DNA of 64,000 bases. It comes from Syntrophorhabdaceae bacterium. Lineage in GTDB: Bacteria > Desulfobacterota > Syntrophorhabdia > Syntrophorhabdales > Syntrophorhabdaceae. Below are positions 24,999 through 33,313 of the stretch, piece by piece. A model generated the notes under the pieces. That model was not told the DNA's origin. It saw only the letters and a program-made list of their open reading frames with translations, and made no database searches. Each line of letters opens with the position of its first letter. Within the stretch, counting starts at the first letter, position 1. The position numbers and the translations under genes were made by a program. The stretch spans positions 1 to 64,000 of the forward strand of contig JAOAGQ010000011.1 of the NCBI GenBank assembly GCA_026415675.1. Reading direction: 5' to 3'.

Positions 24999-25817
24999 TT
25001 ACATGTAAGAATGTAATCCTCCTAACAAAAAGTTTACCCCAAAAAACATGACGAGCATTGAAAAGAAGCCGAGAATCATCATATATGCCGTTTTTCTACC
25101 CCTCCAGCCGATTGCCATTCTGTTATGAATGAGAACGGCGTATATGATCCATGTGATTAAAGACCATGTCTCTTTTGGGTCCCAGCTCCAGTATGCCCCC
25201 CAGGCATTACTCGCCCAGATTGAGCCTGTTATAATCCCTATTGTGAGGAAGATAAAACCATAGGACATGCACCTGTAGTTTATGCTGTCTAAGACTTCAA
25301 GGGAGGGGAACCGCATGATGCTGAAAGAGAATCTCTTCTCCTTTAAACCTTTCTCTACGATAAGATAGGTGATTGAGATAAAAAAACTGACGAGAAAAAT
25401 GGCATTGCCGATAAAAGAAAAAATGGTATGGATAGGAAGCCAGTAACTGTTCAAAACAGGGGGTAAAGGTCTTATATCTGAAGGCATAGCGGTTGCAAAG
25501 ATAAGGATCACAAGAACCACAGGGAGTATCACTGCCCCGAGTATCTCTACCTTGTATATCTTTTTTACGTAAAGAAAAAAACCTGCTATGCACAAAGAGA
25601 AGAAGGAGAGGGCCTCATGGCTATTTGTGATCGGGGTATACCCTGCAATAAAGTACCTGGCAACAACGGACATTATATGGATAATGAAGGCTGAAAGGAG
25701 AAGGAAATGGGCTATCCTCCCATAGGAATTTTTACGTTCAGAGGTAAGGTTTAGCAGATAAAAAAAAGTCGATAGAGAATATACGATAAAAGCACCTAAA
25801 AGGATTCGGGTGTCCAT
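24999..25817 (-). CDS. ccsA: Cytochrome c assembly protein CcsA/HemX-like
   Basis: A 272-residue membrane protein with about eight helices and the Trp-rich haem-handling motif WGAYWSWDPKETWSLITW (about residue 208), plus His residues in periplasmic loops (SNSHEA-like region TNSHEALSF). It belongs to the CcsA/HemX family that presents haem for cytochrome c maturation or stabilises HemA. The operon position beside hemA fits either role. It is 9 bases from the hemA start. Confidence 0.88.
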   Translation of the reverse strand: MDTRILLGAFIVYSLSTFFYLLNLTSERKNSYGRIAHFLLLSAFIIHIMSVVARYFIAGYTPITNSHEALSFFSLCIAGFFLYVKKIYKVEILGAVILPVVLVILIFATAMPSDIRPLPPVLNSYWLPIHTIFSFIGNAIFLVSFFISITYLIVEKGLKEKRFSFSIMRFPSLEVLDSINYRCMSYGFIFLTIGIITGSIWASNAWGAYWSWDPKETWSLITWIIYAVLIHNRMAIGWRGRKTAYMMILGFFSMLVMFFGVNFLLGGLHSYM

Positions 25818-25821
25818 AAAA

Positions 25822-26484
25822 TTATCGGCCCTCGAAGGGGTATTCTCTTTTTTTAAGAGAACTCGTATATCTCTTTAATAGTTCTCTTACACTCAAATGG
25901 ACGACATCCTTCATGTCCATTTTACCGATTTCCGCCATAATCGCCGCCCTTTTTTCGGGGTCCTTCACCTTCTTGATGAGATGGCTCCTGAAAGAGCCTA
26001 TCTTCTTTGCGTATACCACATGGTCCTCTGTTATAAATCTGTTCAGCTCCTCTTTCAGTCTCTTTGATAACATAGGAAGTGTGCCGGAGGTGGAAATCGC
26101 AATTGTAATGGGTCCTTTTCTCAGTATTGAAGGGACTATAAAATCGCAGAGTTCGGGGTCGTCGACGACATTAATAGGGATGCCCAGAGATTCCGCTTCC
26201 TTTCTGATCATTGTGTTTATATCTCTATTGTTTGTTGCCGCTATGACAAGGCATGCGCCTTTTACATCCCCTTCCCTATACTCCCTTTGGAGCAGTTCTA
26301 TCTTACCCTTTCTCGATAGATTGAGAATCCATTTTGTTACAACCGGACTGACCACCCTTATGTGGGCCCCAAAATCTTTAAGCATTGCCACCTTTCTTTC
26401 CGCTACATTGCCACCACCGAAAACCACACACATCTTCGATTCTATATTTAGAAAAAGGGGGTAGTAAGACCGTTTATCGGACAA
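25822..26484 (-). CDS. Precorrin-2 dehydrogenase / sirohydrochlorin ferrochelatase (Met8p/CysG N-terminal type)
   Basis: About 220 residues. The N-terminal NAD-binding motif VVFGGGNVAERKVAML, then VVDDPELCDFIVPSIL and ISTSGTLPMLSKRLKEEL, identify the bifunctional dehydrogenase/chelatase domain that makes sirohaem from precorrin-2. It lacks the methyltransferase half of CysG. The frame continues upstream to 26535 inside the acylphosphatase gene. A TTG at 26484 behind AGGA, giving SDKRSYYPLFL, is the most likely start, with an 11-base overlap. It provides sirohaem next to the haem genes. Confidence 0.85.
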   Translation of the reverse strand: MSDKRSYYPLFLNIESKMCVVFGGGNVAERKVAMLKDFGAHIRVVSPVVTKWILNLSRKGKIELLQREYREGDVKGACLVIAATNNRDINTMIRKEAESLGIPINVVDDPELCDFIVPSILRKGPITIAISTSGTLPMLSKRLKEELNRFITEDHVVYAKKIGSFRSHLIKKVKDPEKRAAIMAEIGKMDMKDVVHLSVRELLKRYTSSLKKREYPFEGR

Positions 26485-26746
26485 TCCTAAAATCCTTGAA
26501 TTCGTTGGTGAATTCTTGCCATTCAACCTCAACATCTTCTACATATGCCCCCGGTGGCCCCTTTTTTGACCATCGGATCAGTTCTTCCAGGTCCTCCTCC
26601 CTCCCTTCGCAGAGGATCTCAACCCTGCCGTCAGGGAGGTTTCTCACCCAACCCTTTATGTTCAGGGCCGTTGCTTTCCTGGCCGTATTGTGCCTGAAAA
26701 AAACCCCCTGAACGATCCCTGTAACGTATATATGAACCCTTTTCAT
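26474..26746 (-). CDS. acyP: Acylphosphatase
   Basis: A 90-residue enzyme that hydrolyses acyl phosphates. The catalytic Arg lies in GIVQGVFFRHNTA and the catalytic Asn in GWVRNLPDG; the length is exactly that of the family. It is the first gene of the minus-strand haem cluster and is divergent from the giant activase. Confidence 0.93.
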   Translation of the reverse strand: MKRVHIYVTGIVQGVFFRHNTARKATALNIKGWVRNLPDGRVEILCEGREEDLEELIRWSKKGPPGAYVEDVEVEWQEFTNEFKDFRIVR

Positions 26747-26755
26747 ATCTGATTT

Positions 26756-26785
26756 TTATTGATTAGAAGCCATTTTTGTTATAAT
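26756..26785 (+). promoter_or_regulatory. Promoter of the activase gene
   Basis: TTATTG (26756-26761), 18-base spacer and a perfect TATAAT (26780-26785), 54 bases before the ATG at 26839. Confidence 0.5.
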
Positions 26786-26838
26786 TAAAACATAAGAAGA
26801 CTACAAAATCAAAATCTTTGTTGCCAGGGGGAACATGT

Positions 26839-29800
26839 ATGCATAGAGTTGGCATAGATGTAGGTTCTGTAAGCATCAATCTCGTTGTTATGGACTCATC
26901 TGAGGATATAGTTGCCGACCGATATATCCGCCATCATGGTAGACCCATTGAAACGGCAAGGGATGTACTGAGGGAAACACTAAAAGATTTTGACATAGAG
27001 TTTATTGCCGCAACAGGGATAGGGTCAAAGACCCTTGCAAACCTTATAGGGGCATCTTTTGTAAATGAGATCGTTGCTATCACAAGGGGTTTTAGCCATC
27101 TCTATCCCCATGTCGGAAGCGTGATAGACATAGGGGGTGAGGATTCGAAACTTATCGTCTTTGAAAAGGCAGGTACAGATGGGAAGCTGAGGATAAAAGA
27201 TTTCTCCATGAATGCCCTCTGTGCTGCAGGGACGGGCTCTTTTCTCGACCAGCAGGCCTCAAGACTCCGTTTTACCATAGAAGAGTTCAGTGAAATTGCC
27301 CTTAAGTCAAAAAATCCGCCGAGGATCGCCGGGAGATGTACCGTATTCGCCAAATCCGATATGATCCATCTCCAACAGATAGCAACACCGGATTATGAGA
27401 TTGTTGCCGGACTCTGTTATGCCCTTGCGAGAAATTTCAAGGGTAACATCGCAAAGGGGAAAGACGTTAAAAGACCTGTTGCCTTTATAGGGGGGGTAGC
27501 GGCTAATGCAGGGATGAGAAAGGCGATAAAGGAGGTCTTTGAATTAGAAGAGGATGAGTTTATCATCCCAAGATATTTCACCTCTATGGGTGCCATAGGG
27601 GCGATATATGCGGTACTGGAAGATCCGAAAATAATAGTGAAGTATGAAGATCTTGAGAGACTCGATGAGTTCTTGAAAGAAGAGAAGGTAGTCCAGGCCC
27701 ATGAACCGTTAAAGATATCGGAGGAGAATCTCAGTGTCTCCTATACGATAAAGGAGGTGAAGGAAAAGGTAAGGGCATATCTCGGGGTTGATGTGGGTTC
27801 AATAAGTACGAATCTCGTGGTGATAGACGAGGATAAGAATGTCCTTGCCAAGAGATACCTGATGACCGAAGGAAGACCCCTCGAGGCGGTAAAGAGGGGT
27901 CTTGAAGAGATAGGGGATGAGATAGGGGATAGGGTGGAGATAATAGGGGCCGGTACAACCGGTTCCGGAAGATACCTTACGGCAGATTTCATAGGGGCAG
28001 ACATTGTGAGAAACGAGATTACCGCCCAGGCAGAGGCTGCCATTAATATAGACCCCCATGTGGATACCATATTTGAGATAGGGGGGCAGGATTCAAAATA
28101 CATAAGTATAGACAACGGGGTAATAGTAGATTTTGAAATGAACAAGGCCTGCGCTGCAGGTACGGGGTCTTTTCTAGAAGAACAGGCCGAGAGGCTGGGT
28201 ATTTCTATTAAAGGGGAGTTTGGTGACCTCGCCCTATCGTCTAAAAACCCTATAAAAATGGGTGAAAGATGTACCGTCTTTATAGAATCGGACATCATGC
28301 ACAACCTCCAAAGGGGTGCCAAGGTCGACGAGCTGGTGAGTGGACTCGCCTATTCGATAGTGATCAACTACTTAAACAAGGTGGTAGGCCATAGGAGGAT
28401 AGGGGAGAGGATATTCTTCCAGGGAGGAACCGCATTCAACAAAGGGGTAATCGCTGCCTTTGAATCGGTCCTGAAGAAAAGGATAACCGTCCCCCCTCAC
28501 CATGATGTAACAGGGGCAATAGGCGTTGCCATCCTTGCCATGAAGGAGAGAAACTGGGAAAAAAGCAGATTTAAAGGTTTTGACTTGAGCAAGAGGCGAT
28601 ACACGGTAGACACCTTTGAATGTAAAGGGTGTGAAAATCTATGCGAGATAAGAAAGGTCACCGTTGAAAACGAATCCCCTCTATACTATGGAAGCAGGTG
28701 TGAAAAGTACGATGTAGTGAGAAGAACGGAGAAAAAGGATGTTGTAGACCTCTTTAAAATAAGGGATGAACTCCTCCTGAATGTGTATGGAAAAGAGGGA
28801 AAAGAAGGACAGGAAGAGATAGGCCTCCCAAGACTACTCAATATTTGCGAGTTCCTACCTTTTTGGAAGGCCTTTCTTACAGAACTCGGTTATAGGGTTG
28901 TCCTTTCAGACCCCACCAATAAGAGGATCATAAAAGAAGGGGTTGAGAACATCATCGTTGAATCGTGTTTCCCTATAAAACTCGCCCACGGCCACATATT
29001 GAACCTGATAGGGAAGGGGCTAAAAAAGATCCTGATCCCGAGTGTTATAAACTTAAAAAATATCTCCCTCCATACAACAAATACGTTCTCCTGTCCCTAT
29101 GCCCAATCCATCCCGTATACCGCAAAGGGTTCTATCGATTTCGAATCATACGGTGTGGAACTTTTAAGCCCTATCGTCTACTTCGGAAAGAGTAAAGAAG
29201 AAATCCTTAAAAATCTGATAGACTTTGGGAAAAGGATCAACAAATCAAAAAATGAGATAAAACATGCCTTCGAGGTGGCCACAGAAACCCAGAATCTTTT
29301 TTACAGAAGATGCCTCGAGGAAGGAAAAAAGGTCCTATCTTCCCTTGATGAAGATAGCAAGGTTATGGTCATCGTAGGCAGGCCATATAACAGCATGGAC
29401 CCCGGGGCAAATATGAACATACACAGGAAACTCATCGATCTCGGTGTAACCCCCGTTCCCCTCGATATGATACCCATAATGGAAGGGGCGGAAGATGATG
29501 AGGATCTAAAGGATATGTACTGGGGGTACGGACAGAAGATCCTGAGGGCCGGAAAATACGCAAGGGATAGAAAAAATTATTACCCGATTTATATAACGAA
29601 TTTTGGCTGTGGGCCCGATTCTTTCATCGTCCATTTCTTTGAAAAGATAGTAAAGGGTAAGCCCTATCTCCACCTTGAGATCGATGAACATAGTGCCGAT
29701 GCAGGGATTGTAACGAGACTTGAGGCATTCCTTGACAGTATAAAGAACGCAAAGACATATACTCCCCCTTTAAAGAAGAGCACTGTGAGATTCCATCTCG

Positions 29801-31002
29801 ATGGGAAAAGAAGAAAGGTGTATATCCCTTATATGTGTGACCACTCCCATGCCCTCGCCGCTGCCTTCAGGGCATGTGGTGTAGAAGCGGAAACGATGGC
29901 CGAATCCGATGAGGAATCCGTCACCATCGGGAGAAAGGTCACATCCGGAAAAGAGTGTTACCCCTGCATATTAACAACAGGGGACATGCTGAAGACCGCT
30001 ATGAGCCCCGATTTTGACCCCGAGAAAGGCGCATTTTTTATGCCCACCGGGAGCGGACCCTGCCGTTTTGGCCAGTACCACAGGTTTCACAGGATGGTTC
30101 TCGACGAGTTCGGTTTTTCCCAGGTTCCCATTTATGCCCCCAATCAGGACCATAGACTCTATGAGGAGTTGAATATACTCGGTAACAGGTTCACAAGGCT
30201 TGGCTGGCGTGCCATAGTGGCCACGGATCTGCTTATCAAAATGCTCCATGAGACAAGGCCATACGAAGCGGTCAAGGGTTCAACAAAAAAGGTTTACGAG
30301 GAATCCCTCTCGAGGATCGTTAAATCTATAGAAAAGGGCGGAGAGGACATATTCGTTGTCTTAAAGGGGATAGTCGAAGATTTTCTTTCCATAAAATTAT
30401 CGGATGTTGAGAAGCCAAGGGTGGGCATCATAGGGGAGATATACATAAGGTCGAACAGGTTCAGTAACGATTTCTTAATAAACAAGATAGAAGATTTCGG
30501 CGGTTCCGTATGGCTTGCAGGTATAGCGGAATGGATAGCCTATGTGAATTTCATAAACAGGTCAAGGGCCATGACAAAGGGGGGGTTGAAAGAGACGTTA
30601 AACTTCCTCTTAACGGACTACATCCAGAAAAAGGATGAACACAGGCTCGAGGATATATTCGTGCGTTATCTAAAAGTTGGTAGAGAGCCTGCCATAAAGG
30701 AGATCATCAAAAAGGCCGAGCCCTATGTCCATGTGAGCTTTGAAGGAGAGGCGATTCTCACGGTAGGAAAGACGGTGGATTTTATTGATAAAGGGGTCTC
30801 AGGCATCATAAATGTGATGCCCTTTACATGTATGCCCGGGACCATATCGAGCGCTTTACTAAAACTGGTACAGAATAAATATGGGGTACCGATGATCAAT
30901 ATCGCCTATGATGGGCAAGGTTTGACAAACATAAATACGAGGCTTGAGGCGTTCATGCACCAGGTAAAGGAGAATTTTAAGGAAAAAGTCAAGGGTGGTT
31001 AA
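26839..31002 (+). CDS. Giant 2-hydroxyacyl-CoA dehydratase activase (BcrAD/HgdC-type, with DUF2229 and HgdB-like regions)
   Basis: A 1387-residue protein built from two tandem ASKHA ATPase domains and two further regions. Domain 1 starts GIDVGSVSINLVVMD and has the cluster Cys motif NALCAAGTGSF (about residue 126). Domain 2 starts GVDVGSISTNLVVID (about 316) with NKACAAGTGSF (about 436). Activases of this family use ATP and a [4Fe-4S] cluster bridging two subunits to drive low-potential electrons into dehydratases or benzoyl-CoA-type reductases. The DUF2229 region follows from about 600, and from about 1000 an HgdB/BcrB-like region rich in Cys (MCDHSHAL, KECYPCIL). The ATG at 26839 has a GGGGGA ribosome site; an upstream TTG is unlikely. 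No separate dehydratase lies nearby, and the physiological substrate of such giants is unknown. Confidence 0.85.
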   Translation: MHRVGIDVGSVSINLVVMDSSEDIVADRYIRHHGRPIETARDVLRETLKDFDIEFIAATGIGSKTLANLIGASFVNEIVAITRGFSHLYPHVGSVIDIGGEDSKLIVFEKAGTDGKLRIKDFSMNALCAAGTGSFLDQQASRLRFTIEEFSEIALKSKNPPRIAGRCTVFAKSDMIHLQQIATPDYEIVAGLCYALARNFKGNIAKGKDVKRPVAFIGGVAANAGMRKAIKEVFELEEDEFIIPRYFTSMGAIGAIYAVLEDPKIIVKYEDLERLDEFLKEEKVVQAHEPLKISEENLSVSYTIKEVKEKVRAYLGVDVGSISTNLVVIDEDKNVLAKRYLMTEGRPLEAVKRGLEEIGDEIGDRVEIIGAGTTGSGRYLTADFIGADIVRNEITAQAEAAINIDPHVDTIFEIGGQDSKYISIDNGVIVDFEMNKACAAGTGSFLEEQAERLGISIKGEFGDLALSSKNPIKMGERCTVFIESDIMHNLQRGAKVDELVSGLAYSIVINYLNKVVGHRRIGERIFFQGGTAFNKGVIAAFESVLKKRITVPPHHDVTGAIGVAILAMKERNWEKSRFKGFDLSKRRYTVDTFECKGCENLCEIRKVTVENESPLYYGSRCEKYDVVRRTEKKDVVDLFKIRDELLLNVYGKEGKEGQEEIGLPRLLNICEFLPFWKAFLTELGYRVVLSDPTNKRIIKEGVENIIVESCFPIKLAHGHILNLIGKGLKKILIPSVINLKNISLHTTNTFSCPYAQSIPYTAKGSIDFESYGVELLSPIVYFGKSKEEILKNLIDFGKRINKSKNEIKHAFEVATETQNLFYRRCLEEGKKVLSSLDEDSKVMVIVGRPYNSMDPGANMNIHRKLIDLGVTPVPLDMIPIMEGAEDDEDLKDMYWGYGQKILRAGKYARDRKNYYPIYITNFGCGPDSFIVHFFEKIVKGKPYLHLEIDEHSADAGIVTRLEAFLDSIKNAKTYTPPLKKSTVRFHLDGKRRKVYIPYMCDHSHALAAAFRACGVEAETMAESDEESVTIGRKVTSGKECYPCILTTGDMLKTAMSPDFDPEKGAFFMPTGSGPCRFGQYHRFHRMVLDEFGFSQVPIYAPNQDHRLYEELNILGNRFTRLGWRAIVATDLLIKMLHETRPYEAVKGSTKKVYEESLSRIVKSIEKGGEDIFVVLKGIVEDFLSIKLSDVEKPRVGIIGEIYIRSNRFSNDFLINKIEDFGGSVWLAGIAEWIAYVNFINRSRAMTKGGLKETLNFLLTDYIQKKDEHRLEDIFVRYLKVGREPAIKEIIKKAEPYVHVSFEGEAILTVGKTVDFIDKGVSGIINVMPFTCMPGTISSALLKLVQNKYGVPMINIAYDGQGLTNINTRLEAFMHQVKENFKEKVKGG

Positions 31003-32354
31003 AACGTTACCGTCTCCTTTGGGGTTGACAGATGCTTCTCCACCTTTGCCCTCTCCTTATCCATGCCTTTTTTTCCCATAAAGGCCTTCGTATATATCTT
31101 GCCCAGTTCAACCCCAGGCTGGTCAAAGGGGTTTATTTTATAGAGGTAACCGAGGTATGTGATAACCATTTCAAAGAGGTAAAAGAGGGCCCCCAGTGTA
31201 TAGCCCTTGATCTTCTCTGTTCTGATGGTGATATTCGGTGTACCTGCCTCAGTAAGGGAGAGGGCTGTACCGAGCATCTCGCCGTAAAACAGTTCTTTTA
31301 AACCTCTCCCTGCAAGATAATCCAGGGACTCTACATACGGGAAGGCATTGGGAATCGCCCTATCTTCATCCTCTCCGTACAGAAAGATGATGAGTTTATC
31401 CTTTGGTCCGTCTATGTATAACTGTAATTGAGAATGCTGGTCTGTAACACCTATGGCCTTTAAGGGGGTAGGACCTTTACCCTCTTTTCCGAGACTTTCC
31501 CCTTCGAGCTGCCTAAACCAGTCTGCAAAGGAGGAGAGCCTCTCCGAATAGGGCATCATAACGTGGATCTTTTTACCGTTTCTATCCATGATAAAGAGCA
31601 CGGCGGCAAGTAACTGGGCGATATTCTCTTCTGGACCTTTTTCTCTTATATGTATCGCCATATCCTGTGCCCCGTCTAATATGCCTTCTACATCGAGGCC
31701 CATTACCATGGACGGAAAAAGCCCTACAGGGGTCAGAACGGAAAACCTACCTCCTACACCGTCGGGGACGTGTAAGGTCCTGTACCCTTCTTTCTTCGCA
31801 ATTTCATTTAGGATCCCTCTCTCCCTGTCGGTTATTAGGATGATCCTTTCTGTTCCTGTGCCACCGCCATCGATGATATCTTTGAAAATCATAAATTGGG
31901 AGAGGGTCTCCGGGGTCTCCCCTGATTTACTGATGACGATCAGGAGGGTTTTATCCCTGTCGGGGTATACTATATCGATAGTTCTATTTATCCTTGCCGG
32001 GTCTATGTTGTCGAGGATGAAATAACGGGGTTTTTCCCCTCTTGATGTTTCTGTGTAATTGTGGAGGGGTTTTAGAAGGGCGTTGAATATCGCATCCGTT
32101 CCGAGGGAAGAGCCCCCTATACCAAGAAGGACAAGGTTTTTTATCCCCTTTGATTTAATCTGTGTTGATAGCTCCTCCATCTCGGAGAACTCAAATCGGG
32201 TAAAGGGCAGTTCCATAAAGGGGTATGGTCTGTTCCAAAGTTCCCTGTTATAGGAATCTATCACCCTCGTTAAGGACTCAAATGCATCCCTTTCCACACC
32301 CTCTTTACCTATCACATCCTTAAAAATCGTGGAGATGTCTATGGTCAATGTCAC
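30999..32354 (-). CDS. pgi: Glucose-6-phosphate isomerase
   Basis: A 451-residue isomerase interconverting glucose-6-phosphate and fructose-6-phosphate. It shows LLGIGGSSLGTDAIF, the sugar-phosphate loop VISKSGETPETLSQF, GVGGRFSVLTPVGL with the catalytic region, and QLEGESLGK. The length matches the shorter bacterial/archaeal-like PGI branch (about 450). Its start overlaps the accA stop by four bases (ATGA), and its tail overlaps the convergent activase gene by four bases. It is the last gene of the guaB-guaA-dnaE-accA-pgi run. Confidence 0.94.
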   Translation of the reverse strand: MTLTIDISTIFKDVIGKEGVERDAFESLTRVIDSYNRELWNRPYPFMELPFTRFEFSEMEELSTQIKSKGIKNLVLLGIGGSSLGTDAIFNALLKPLHNYTETSRGEKPRYFILDNIDPARINRTIDIVYPDRDKTLLIVISKSGETPETLSQFMIFKDIIDGGGTGTERIILITDRERGILNEIAKKEGYRTLHVPDGVGGRFSVLTPVGLFPSMVMGLDVEGILDGAQDMAIHIREKGPEENIAQLLAAVLFIMDRNGKKIHVMMPYSERLSSFADWFRQLEGESLGKEGKGPTPLKAIGVTDQHSQLQLYIDGPKDKLIIFLYGEDEDRAIPNAFPYVESLDYLAGRGLKELFYGEMLGTALSLTEAGTPNITIRTEKIKGYTLGALFYLFEMVITYLGYLYKINPFDQPGVELGKIYTKAFMGKKGMDKERAKVEKHLSTPKETVTF

Positions 32355-33313
32355 GATTTTCCCTCCTCGAAGATACCCATATTTCTGAATTTCTCATACC
32401 TCTGTTTTTTCAGTTCTTCTCCCGGGATTCCCATCAAAGCCTTTAGATTTCTGCTCAATGTATCTTTGGTGTTTGTAAAGGTCACATCCCAGTTCCTGTG
32501 GGCCCCGCCGAAAGGCTCTTTTATGATCTCATCTATAACACCGAGTTTTAAGAGTTCATCGGAGGTGGGTTTTAAGGCCTCTGCCGCAATGGGACCTTTC
32601 GTTCCGTCCCTCCAGAGGATCGCGGCACACCCTTCGGGGGATATAACAGAATACGTAGCGTGCTCCAGCATCAACACCCTGTTTCCCACCCCTATGGCGA
32701 GAGCACCGCCGCTACCTCCCTCACCTATAACGATGGTGATCACAGGAACATTGAGAGAGAACATAAAAAATATGCACGAGGCTATGGCCTCAGCCTGCCC
32801 CCTCTCCTCTGCCCCGATTCCAGGAAAAGCACCGGGGGTATCTATAAAAGTAATGATAGGTTTGCCCCACCTATCTGCCATATCCATCACCCTTAGGGCC
32901 TTTCTGTATCCCTCAGGATGGGCCATACCGAAATTCCGATAGGCCATCTCCCGCACGTCTTTTCCCTTCTGATGGCCTATTACGGCCACCCCTGTTCCCT
33001 CGAACCTTGCGAATCCCCCTATTAAAGCGGTATCATCCTTAAACCTCCTGTCACCATGAAGCTCTGTAAAATCGGTAAAGAGGGCATTTATGTAGTCAAG
33101 GGTGTGGGGTCTATTTAGATGCCGTGAAATCTGGGATTTCTGCCAGTTTGTAAGCTCCCCGTAAACCTCCTTTTCGATTTTCGCTATTCTTCTGGTGATG
33201 GAATCGACCTCTTTTGCGTAATGGGGGTCATTCACATCGTAAAATTTCTTGATCTCCGTTAAACGACGCTCGTATTGCTCCAGTTTTTTCTCAAAATCAA
33301 GATAGTATCTCAT
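32351..33313 (-). CDS. accA: Acetyl-CoA carboxylase carboxyltransferase subunit alpha
   Basis: A 320-residue subunit that with AccD transfers the carboxyl group from biotin to acetyl-CoA for fatty acid synthesis. Visible are FTELHGDRRF, the crotonase-fold VIGHQKGKDVRE, FIDTPGAFPGIGAEERGQAEAIA and IGEGGSGGALAIGVG. There is no accD nearby, as is common when accA sits beside dnaE. It overlaps the end of dnaE by 17 bases. Confidence 0.95.
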   Translation of the reverse strand: MRYYLDFEKKLEQYERRLTEIKKFYDVNDPHYAKEVDSITRRIAKIEKEVYGELTNWQKSQISRHLNRPHTLDYINALFTDFTELHGDRRFKDDTALIGGFARFEGTGVAVIGHQKGKDVREMAYRNFGMAHPEGYRKALRVMDMADRWGKPIITFIDTPGAFPGIGAEERGQAEAIASCIFFMFSLNVPVITIVIGEGGSGGALAIGVGNRVLMLEHATYSVISPEGCAAILWRDGTKGPIAAEALKPTSDELLKLGVIDEIIKEPFGGAHRNWDVTFTNTKDTLSRNLKALMGIPGEELKKQRYEKFRNMGIFEEGKS

